Below, piece after piece: positions 1 to 4,636 of a stretch of DNA of 6,730 bases (positions within the stretch are counted from its first letter, which is position 1; each line of letters begins with the position of its first letter). The position numbers and the translations under genes were made by a program. The notes beneath the pieces were generated by a model. It did no database searches, was not told the DNA's origin, and worked only from the letters and a program-made list of their open reading frames with translations. The DNA comes from Methanobrevibacter sp. Its GTDB lineage: Archaea > Methanobacteriota > Methanobacteria > Methanobacteriales > Methanobacteriaceae. Location: the NCBI GenBank assembly GCA_021442885.1, contig JABUVA010000022.1:3218-9947 (forward strand), written 5' to 3'.

Positions 1-143
1 TCATTTTTTAGTTTTTCTGTTCCTCCAATAAAAACCGCTGCTTTCACATCATTATACTCTAATTTGTTTATTGTTTCAATTGCTTCTTGAGTAACAGGAA
101 GATAATGTTCCCCATCGATTAAACATAATATTTTTTTATACAT
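1..143 (-). CDS. cpgS: Cyclic 2,3-diphosphoglycerate synthetase, N-terminal fragment (gene continues beyond the window)
   Basis: Only the first 47 codons are present, from an ATG at 143-141; the frame is open to the window edge. The fragment begins [18 protein letters not shown] and later reads [13 protein letters not shown]. The DGEHY-P-V segment followed about 20 residues later by VFIGGTEKL is what I recall as the N-terminal signature of the cyclic 2,3-diphosphoglycerate synthetase family. That enzyme uses ATP to close 2,3-bisphosphoglycerate into cDPG, a cytoplasmic solute and phosphate/energy reserve of Methanobacteriales. The family is roughly 450-460 residues long, so about 90% of the gene is missing. 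The start is supported by an AGTGAT Shine-Dalgarno sequence four bases upstream (153-148). The gene has its own upstream region with TATA-like boxes and a strong palindrome, so it is probably transcribed independently of the UPF0058 gene before it. The assignment rests on recalled motifs and a short fragment. Confidence 0.68.
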   Translation of the reverse strand, partial: MYKKILCLIDGEHYLPVTQEAIETINKLEYNDVKAAVFIGGTEKLKN

Positions 144-147
144 AGAA

Positions 148-153
148 ATCACT
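148..153 (-). promoter_or_regulatory. Shine-Dalgarno site AGTGAT for the cpgS-like gene
   Basis: AGTGAT on the minus strand ends four bases before the ATG. It matches the archaeal anti-Shine-Dalgarno complement GGTGAT and has the same layout as the sites before the GT4 and helix-turn-helix genes, which fixes the ATG at 143 as the start. Confidence 0.7.
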
Positions 154-162
154 ATTATTCAT

Positions 163-196
163 TAATTTATAAATCATTTATAAATTAGTTTATAAA
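163..196 (-). promoter_or_regulatory. cpgS promoter region: three TTTATAAA boxes and a 25-base palindrome
   Basis: Three copies of the self-complementary octamer TTTATAAA lie at 166-173, 177-184 and 189-196, spaced 11 and 12 bases apart, about one helical turn each. The first two are the arms of a perfect 25-base palindrome (163-187: 12-base arms around a single C at 175). The most distal box (189-196), preceded by a T-run on the minus strand, is best placed as the TATA box: a start 22-27 bases downstream falls near 165-170 and leaves a short leader containing the AGTGAT site. The palindrome would then overlap the transcription start, a typical position for a repressor site. Low complexity weakens the argument; TATA-type function of at least one box is likely, operator function is inferred. 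Confidence 0.5.
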
Positions 197-249
197 AAAG
201 TATTGTTAATACATAAATTAGAAAAAGTATTATTATATATTTATAAAAA
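194..249 (-). terminator. Possible oligo-T terminator tracts downstream of the UPF0058 gene
   Basis: Read on the minus strand there are three T-runs of five or six at 249-245, 226-222 and 199-194. Archaeal RNA polymerase commonly stops at such runs without needing a hairpin, so these could end the UPF0058 transcript before the next promoter. In DNA this AT-rich such runs are common, so support is modest. Confidence 0.35.
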
Positions 250-262
250 TAGATAAGTTAAA

Positions 263-280
263 TTCATTCTGAAGAATGAA
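263..280 (-). terminator. Stem-loop just downstream of the UPF0058 gene
   Basis: On the minus strand TTCATTC and GAATGAA form a perfect 7-base-pair stem around a TTCA loop, starting about 20 bases after the stop codon. Past a 2-base bulge, 259-262 can pair with 283-286 to lengthen it. It contains more G and C than its surroundings and is followed by T-rich sequence (249-245). It fits a transcript 3' end or an RNA-stabilising hairpin; intrinsic hairpin terminators are less standard in archaea. Confidence 0.45.
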
Positions 281-299
281 AATTTATTATTCAATAAAT

Positions 300-587
300 T
301 TAAGCTGTTTTTAACTCTTTTTCAGATCTAGCAACTAAATCAGATAAAGAATTGTAAACATTAGGAGGAATTGAATTTTCTTCCTTCTCAGCAATTAGTG
401 TTGAGATGATTTTGCAGAGAACAAAAATTGCATGTTTATGCTCAGCTTTAGTTTTATGAATATGATGTGGACTTATATTTAGTACTGTGTATTCCATACA
501 ATCATTTTGAATTTGATCGTTTTCTGCTAAAATTTTCAATACATAAACTAAAAACTGGTGTAACTGTATCATTTCATCTTTATACAT
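300..587 (-). CDS. UPF0058 family protein, conserved archaeal protein of unknown function
   Basis: A complete 95-residue protein. The opening MYKDEMIQLHQFLVYVLK and the central ISPHHIHKTKAEHKHAIFVL (residues 38-57) are hallmarks I recognise from the UPF0058 family, small proteins of methanogens and other Euryarchaeota with no assigned function. The predicted fold is all-helical, without signal peptide or membrane segment, so it should be cytoplasmic. The centre is rich in histidine (H41, H42, H44, H50, H52), with C30 and C58 in addition, which could bind a metal or nucleic acid; that is inference. The length is usual for the family and both ends look intact. The gene stands alone: a 121-base gap with its own TATA box precedes it, and a stem-loop and a further promoter follow. 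No strong Shine-Dalgarno sequence precedes the ATG (only GAG about 10 bases upstream), suggesting a short-leader transcript. Family membership is confident, function is not. Confidence 0.88.
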   Translation of the reverse strand: MYKDEMIQLHQFLVYVLKILAENDQIQNDCMEYTVLNISPHHIHKTKAEHKHAIFVLCKIISTLIAEKEENSIPPNVYNSLSDLVARSEKELKTA

Positions 588-623
588 AAATATCTAACTC
601 ATATAAAATTACATGTTTTTTTA

Positions 624-635
624 AATTTATAAAAC
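624..635 (-). promoter_or_regulatory. TATA box for the UPF0058 gene
   Basis: The minus strand reads GTTTTATAAATT, containing TTTATAAA (633-626), close to the archaeal TATA consensus. A start about 25 bases downstream would fall near position 604, giving a leader of about 15-20 bases. This fits the weak ribosome binding site. Position and sequence both agree, but the region is AT-rich. Confidence 0.45.
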
Positions 636-646
636 AAATCAATTAC

Positions 647-668
647 ATTAAATATTATAATATTAAAT
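647..668. repeat. Inverted repeat upstream of the UPF0058 promoter
   Basis: AATATTATAATATT at 651-664 is a perfect 14-base palindrome. Past one mismatched pair (650/665), three more bases on each side pair (647-649 with 666-668). It lies about 12 bases upstream of the TATA box on the minus strand and about 40 bases after the stop codon of the ProC-like gene. It could be an activator or repressor site, or mark the 3' end of the preceding operon. It consists only of A and T, so chance is a real alternative. Confidence 0.35.
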
Positions 669-708
669 CTCATTGTATTTATAATATATGTAAATTTTAA
701 CTATAAAC

Positions 709-1491
709 TTACATTAACTTATCAAATAAATTTGAAAATAATAATGGCAAATTATCATCAAGATAATCTAAACCTTTTTGTGTTATGCCATTTTTTGTAG
801 CTACTTTACTAATTAACTCATCACTTGAAAATACTTCTTTTTTTAAAAGACTAGCAGTAGCTAAATTAGTCTCATTTAAATAAGAATAAATATCATCATA
901 TTCAAGATTTGATGATTTTGCCAATTGCTTTGCAAATTGAGATGTGACAAAAGATATAAATGCTGGCATACAACTTGTAGCTACTGTAAGAGCTTCTAAA
1001 TCATCATAATTATTACAATTAATAACATAGCTAAATTTAGAAAATAAATCTTCAATAGACTGTTTATTTTTATTTGAAGTATTTTTACCATGGTAAAATA
1101 TAGAAACTCCTGATTTTTCTCTACAATCATCAGGCCATGAAGCTATTGATGGAATAACACAAGAAACTTCACCACCATATACTTTTTCAATATCCTCAAA
1201 TCTAATTCCTGCTGAAGAGTGTACAATATAAGAATTTTTATTTAAATAAGGTTTAATTTCTTTTAAAACATTTATAAAATCTGGACTTTTAACTGAAATA
1301 AAAATAACATCTGAATTTTTAACAAGGCCAATATTATCATCATAAGTATTAATTTTAGGATTAAGTGATTTTAATTTAGAACTAGTTTTATTTGAAATAT
1401 TTAAAATATTATCCTCTAAAAATCCAATACTTTCAAGATTTTTACAAATTAACTGACCAATATTTCCATATCCTATTACTCCAAATCTCAT
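709..1491 (-). CDS. Divergent pyrroline-5-carboxylate reductase (ProC)-like NAD(P)-binding oxidoreductase
   Basis: A 260-residue protein with the two-domain layout of pyrroline-5-carboxylate reductase. It opens with a Rossmann motif, MRFGVIGYGNIG (G7, G9, G12), has a VKSP segment near residue 67 where ProC has VKP, a helical segment around 166-180 (EALTVATSCMPAF) equivalent to the ProC S-G-PAY region, and a C-terminal KNGITQKGLDYL (residues 233-244) equivalent to the ProC GGTT-x-x-GL active-site helix. The usual GGTT is NGIT and the S-G-SGPAY residues are degraded, so NAD(P)-dependent reduction is likely but proline synthesis is uncertain; many methanogens are thought to make proline with an ornithine cyclodeaminase-type enzyme instead. 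It is cytoplasmic and of normal length. I chose the ATG at 1491; a TTG at 1494 is in frame but lies between the previous stop codon and the ATG. It is the last gene of the cluster, four bases after the GT4 gene. An F420- or NADP-linked role on another substrate is possible. Confidence 0.72.
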   Translation of the reverse strand: MRFGVIGYGNIGQLICKNLESIGFLEDNILNISNKTSSKLKSLNPKINTYDDNIGLVKNSDVIFISVKSPDFINVLKEIKPYLNKNSYIVHSSAGIRFEDIEKVYGGEVSCVIPSIASWPDDCREKSGVSIFYHGKNTSNKNKQSIEDLFSKFSYVINCNNYDDLEALTVATSCMPAFISFVTSQFAKQLAKSSNLEYDDIYSYLNETNLATASLLKKEVFSSDELISKVATKNGITQKGLDYLDDNLPLLFSNLFDKLM

Positions 1492-1494
1492 CAA

Positions 1495-1502
1495 ATTACC
1501 CC
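1495..1502 (-). promoter_or_regulatory. Ribosome binding site of the ProC-like gene, overlapping the previous stop codon
   Basis: The minus strand reads GGGGTAATTTG before the ATG; GGGG(T) is a weak Shine-Dalgarno-like match seven bases upstream and overlaps the end of the GT4 gene, whose stop codon is the TAA at 1498-1496. The arrangement suggests translational coupling. Confidence 0.4.
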
Positions 1503-2515
1503 AAGCTATAAAATACTTCCTTAACTTGCATAAAATTAGCTAATGTCTGATTTTCTATAATACCTGGCATTATACAAGCAACAATAATTCCTAAAACACC
1601 GAATAATATTCCAATACTCCATATAATTTTAACAGCATCCTTCTCAGCAATAGGTGTTCTTAAAACTAACCTAATTAAAGATTTAAAACCTGCATCTGGC
1701 CTTACAAGTTTACCCTCATCATTAACTTGTGTTGGTTTGAATCTTTGTCTTTCCATAACACCTGCACTGTAAAATTTTAAACAAGCATCAATAATATGAG
1801 GTAATAATACTATAAAAGCAATTAATTTAACTCTTCCAATAAATGCAATTGAAATAATAACTGCACCAATAATTAAAGTACCAGTGTCTCCTGGAAATAC
1901 TCTAGCAGGATGTTTATTAAAGTAGAAAAATGCAACTAAAGATCCTAACATACTCATACTAATAATAGTAACATCATATTTACCAAGAATAATACAAGAA
2001 ATAGTTAAAGAAGCTAATGAAATAATACCTAAACCAGACTCAATACCATTTAAACCAGCAAGCATATTAGTAAGATTAGCACCAATTGATAAAGCAAAAG
2101 GAATAATAATTAAATATAAAATACCAACATTAGGAGGAGCTGCCCATATTAATGGAATACCTGCTAAAAACAATAAAAAGAACTTCTCCTTAGAAGATAA
2201 AACAAGTAAATCATCAACAATACCAATAATTCCAACAAGTAAGATAACACATAAAACAACAATTAACTCAAAAGTTAGAATATCATGCATACCAATACCG
2301 ACAAATATACCAATAATGAATCCAAAAAGAATTCCAAAACCTCCCATCTCAGCAACAACAGGTTTCCAGGACTTATGGATATCTCTACCAACAATATCTG
2401 CACTTTCAAGTTTTCTAATAATTCTAGGCATTGACATACGAGTTACTAAAAATGAAATTATACCACATATAATTGCAATAACATATAATGGTAATTGTGG
2501 AAGAATATTACTCAT
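1496..2515 (-). CDS. GT4 family polyprenyl-phosphate glycosyl-1-phosphate transferase (MraY / AglH-like)
   Basis: A 339-residue multi-pass membrane protein of the MraY/WecA/Alg7 superfamily, which moves a sugar-1-phosphate from a UDP-sugar onto a polyprenyl phosphate at the cytoplasmic face of the membrane. About ten hydrophobic segments are visible. Family motifs appear in order: AEMGG (55-59), the metal/substrate aspartates in GIVDD (D101, D102), NLTNMLAGLNGIESG (147-161), FPGDTG with D210, and PHIIDA (H240, D243) before the cytoplasmic loop with ERQRFKP. The LAGLNGIE form matches archaeal AglH/Alg7-type enzymes, which start N-glycan assembly with GlcNAc-1-P, better than bacterial MraY. In a pseudomurein-walled methanogen a role in wall precursor synthesis is a real alternative. 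I place the start at the ATG at 2515, not at the in-frame GTG at 2524, because that GTG is inside the AGTGAT ribosome binding site. The gene follows the helix-turn-helix gene after nine bases and precedes the ProC-like gene after four. Confidence 0.88.
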   Translation of the reverse strand: MSNILPQLPLYVIAIICGIISFLVTRMSMPRIIRKLESADIVGRDIHKSWKPVVAEMGGFGILFGFIIGIFVGIGMHDILTFELIVVLCVILLVGIIGIVDDLLVLSSKEKFFLLFLAGIPLIWAAPPNVGILYLIIIPFALSIGANLTNMLAGLNGIESGLGIISLASLTISCIILGKYDVTIISMSMLGSLVAFFYFNKHPARVFPGDTGTLIIGAVIISIAFIGRVKLIAFIVLLPHIIDACLKFYSAGVMERQRFKPTQVNDEGKLVRPDAGFKSLIRLVLRTPIAEKDAVKIIWSIGILFGVLGIIVACIMPGIIENQTLANFMQVKEVFYSLG

Positions 2516-2519
2516 AAAA

Positions 2520-2525
2520 ATCACT
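2520..2525 (-). promoter_or_regulatory. Shine-Dalgarno site AGTGAT that decides the GT4 gene start
   Basis: AGTGAT ends four bases before the ATG at 2515 and begins with the last A of the TAA stop codon of the helix-turn-helix gene. Its GTG could be read as a start codon that adds three residues, but the identical layout before the cpgS-like gene shows that it is the ribosome binding site. Confidence 0.75.
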
Positions 2526-3010
2526 TATTTATTATTTAACATATAATATACTGTTCTTAAAGGAATATCAAGTTTTTCAGAAATATATTTAACAGACTTT
2601 CCATCTTTTTTCAATGAAAACACAGAATTCCTAACCTCATCATCATACTTTCTTTTATAATTATTAAACTTAAAATCATCATCACTTGATTTGATTAAAT
2701 AATAAACTTTACTAAGAGATATATCTAATTGTTTAGCTATTTCTTTAGCAGATAATCCCTCTTTGGCAAGTTTTAAAACTTTAGATTTTAAAAAAACATT
2801 ACTAGGTTTAGATTTACCCCATTTATACTCAATTTTTAAATTAATATCAAGTGTTTCTAAAGCATCAATATAAACTTTAGGAGTCCTATTAAAAACACTT
2901 TTAGGACAAGTAATAGTTTTTAAATTAGGATACTGATTCATTAAATCCATAATTTTTGAAGAACTTAAATTTTGCTTAACATGAACCGAAGTAATTTCAT
3001 CATCATCCAT
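2525..3010 (-). CDS. Probable DNA-binding protein: DUF1699-like N-terminal region plus two tandem helix-turn-helix units
   Basis: A 161-residue soluble protein. Residues 1-70 contain YPNLKTITCPKSVFNRTPK and a KWGKSK turn and resemble, from memory, the methanogen family DUF1699 (a 'CP-L-I-IPKSY-RT' core followed by 'DVWGHRKD'). Two repeated helix-turn-helix units follow, at about 74-107 and 124-158: aligning VLKLAKEGLSAKEIAKQLDI... with VFSLKKDGKSVKYISEKLDI... gives 14 identities in 30 positions, both ending in VYY. The units look like resolvase or sigma-type helix-turn-helices (G-S-x-x-x-I-x-x-x-LDI-x-x-x-TVYY), so DNA binding is likely; the target is unknown. The acidic start MDDDE and the charged KRKYDDE linker between units are notable. 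The ATG is supported by AGTGAT five bases upstream. It lies between the DUF530-like gene and the GT4 gene, nine bases from each, so it may be a local regulator or simply a co-transcribed core protein. Confidence 0.72.
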   Translation of the reverse strand: MDDDEITSVHVKQNLSSSKIMDLMNQYPNLKTITCPKSVFNRTPKVYIDALETLDINLKIEYKWGKSKPSNVFLKSKVLKLAKEGLSAKEIAKQLDISLSKVYYLIKSSDDDFKFNNYKRKYDDEVRNSVFSLKKDGKSVKYISEKLDIPLRTVYYMLNNK

Positions 3011-3015
3011 AAAAC

Positions 3016-3021
3016 ATCACT
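3016..3021 (-). promoter_or_regulatory. Shine-Dalgarno site of the helix-turn-helix gene, sharing bases with the previous stop codon
   Basis: The minus strand reads TAGTGAT: the TAG at 3022-3020 ends the DUF530-like gene and AGTGAT (3021-3016) is the ribosome binding site, five bases before the ATG at 3010. Sharing bases in this way implies that terminating ribosomes can reinitiate. Confidence 0.7.
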
Positions 3022-4597
3022 ATTTCCTAATTAAATCTAAAAAAGCTTTAGACTTCTCACTTTTAGGTTGTTTAACCTTATTAATATTATTAATTTCTTT
3101 ATTAATTTTAGAATCATTAACATTAAACACATTACCTAAAGTTTCAATATCCAAATCAGAATTTAAACTAATTAAAGCTGGACCTAAAGCAGGATAATAA
3201 AACTTAATATGAGTATTACTAATTAAATTTTCAAAATTAAACTTCTCATAAAGTATAAAATCCATATCTGGAATTGTAATAATCTTTAAATCAGTTTCAA
3301 AATTCAAAGTATTAATAGTCCTACTATAAGAAGATTGGAAAACTTTCCTCTGCTGTCTATCTAAATCAACCCTAATATTAGGGAAAGGGCCATTATCTAA
3401 TTTACGGTTAGGATAAGAAGTAGTTAAATAATATCTAAAAATATCCCACTTAATTAAAGCAGTAGGAATATTAGTAAAAATATTCTTTTCAATATTTTCC
3501 CTATTTTTCAAATCCCTTTTTAAAGAACGAATAATATCACCATAGCTATCTAAATAACCATGATTTTTAAACTCCCTTTCAATTTCAGATTGTCTCCAAA
3601 TTTCTAAACCCTCTTGATCATGTTCCTCAATAAAATTAGGAACAAGACTATTATATTTAAAAATTATATTATCATAATTATTAAGTCTTTTAAAATCAGA
3701 AATATTCTTTTTAAAAATAGAATCTTTAATTTGATTAACAAGATCCTCGGAATATTTAACATAAGCAATAGCTAATGCAGTCCTAGTGTATTTATCATCT
3801 ATAATAGCTGGTTTTGTTCTATGAAATCTTAACATTTCGATTCTAACATCTTTACCATATCTATTTCTAACTTCCTCTTCATAGTTTTCAATATATTCAG
3901 AATCTAGAGATATGTTCTTGTGAACCCAACGACCATTAGAGTCTTTAAATTTAATAACAAGAGCTATTGTTTTAACAACACCCCTACGTTCTTGTTTTAA
4001 GAAATTTAAAACCTTTTTAAATGCATCTCTACCCCAATCAGTAAATTCACTCATTAAAACCATATAATTTCCAGATAATGGGAGGTAAGGAAGTATTTCT
4101 AATCTATAAGTTTTATCCTTGTTAACCTTAAATGAGAAATTAGTACTTCCACAACTACATTTTCCCTCTAAATCATTATATTCATCAATTTTATATTGTT
4201 TATAACAAGCATCACATTTAATATTAGCATATTTATTAAGATTTCCAATAGCTATCCTGTGTGAATTAATAGCAGATTTTACCCTACCTAAAACATTCTT
4301 CTTAGCATTAGCTTTCATTCTAAATAGCTGGTTATGACGACTGTTTTCACTTAACTCTTCAAGACTAGTTTCACCAACAGCACCAGTACCATATCTATTT
4401 AATGATCTAAAAGGACTTTTATATCCATGAGAGTCCATAGACTCTTTTAATTTACGTAAAGACTCCAGCCTATCATTTAATTTAAAGTAAAGATTTTCAA
4501 AATAATCAAAATCTTCAATATAATCTAAATCTATTTTATCTTGAGCAATTTCTGCAAGATAACTTTCAGCTTTAGATATAAGACCAGATTCATCCAT
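3020..4597 (-). CDS. DUF530-like methanogen protein of unknown function with a zinc ribbon
   Basis: A complete 525-residue protein that I assign, from overall recall and its position next to metG, to the DUF530 family found mainly in methanogens. No enzymatic motif is recognised. Visible parts are a charged, probably coiled helical N-terminus (about 20-55), a basic stretch around 95-115, a compact zinc-ribbon-like knuckle with CxxC at 128-131 and CxC at 147-149, a central alpha/beta region (about 160-290), a highly charged helical region (about 290-370) and a lysine-rich tail. There is no signal peptide or membrane segment, so it is cytoplasmic. The zinc knuckle and basic surface suggest a nucleic-acid or ribosome partner; this is inference. 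It lies 39 bases after metG and nine bases before the helix-turn-helix gene. GGTG five bases upstream of the ATG supports the start. The family name is moderately sure, the function unknown. Confidence 0.7.
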   Translation of the reverse strand: MDESGLISKAESYLAEIAQDKIDLDYIEDFDYFENLYFKLNDRLESLRKLKESMDSHGYKSPFRSLNRYGTGAVGETSLEELSENSRHNQLFRMKANAKKNVLGRVKSAINSHRIAIGNLNKYANIKCDACYKQYKIDEYNDLEGKCSCGSTNFSFKVNKDKTYRLEILPYLPLSGNYMVLMSEFTDWGRDAFKKVLNFLKQERRGVVKTIALVIKFKDSNGRWVHKNISLDSEYIENYEEEVRNRYGKDVRIEMLRFHRTKPAIIDDKYTRTALAIAYVKYSEDLVNQIKDSIFKKNISDFKRLNNYDNIIFKYNSLVPNFIEEHDQEGLEIWRQSEIEREFKNHGYLDSYGDIIRSLKRDLKNRENIEKNIFTNIPTALIKWDIFRYYLTTSYPNRKLDNGPFPNIRVDLDRQQRKVFQSSYSRTINTLNFETDLKIITIPDMDFILYEKFNFENLISNTHIKFYYPALGPALISLNSDLDIETLGNVFNVNDSKINKEINNINKVKQPKSEKSKAFLDLIRK

Positions 4598-4602
4598 TAA
4601 AA

Positions 4603-4606
4603 CACC
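4603..4606 (-). promoter_or_regulatory. Shine-Dalgarno site GGTG of the DUF530-like gene
   Basis: GGTG on the minus strand, five bases before the ATG at 4597, lies in the 39-base gap after metG. The gap shows no TATA box at a suitable distance, which supports read-through from metG. Confidence 0.6.
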
Positions 4607-4636
4607 AGGAATACAATTATGTTAAATTATACGTAT

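Noticed and set aside
144..299. Small gene or RNA gene in the gap before cpgS
   Set aside because: No open frame with a ribosome binding site, no tRNA-like cloverleaf and no GC-rich structured segment; the contents are explained by a stem-loop, T-runs and promoter elements.
1492..1494. TTG start for the ProC-like protein
   Set aside because: It lies one base past the previous stop codon with almost no room for a ribosome binding site; the ATG at 1491 gives the normal Rossmann N-terminus.
2516..2524. GTG start that would add three residues to the GT4 protein
   Set aside because: The GTG is part of the AGTGAT Shine-Dalgarno sequence, and the ATG at 2515 has the right spacing to it.
2316..2546. 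Plus-strand open frame of 76 codons
   Set aside because: It lies antisense inside the GT4 and helix-turn-helix genes, has no ribosome binding site or recognisable motif, and is a shadow of hydrophobic codons on the other strand.
4598..4636. Separate promoter between metG and the DUF530-like gene
   Set aside because: The 39-base gap is too short for a TATA box, start site and leader together, and no TATA-like octamer is seen in it.
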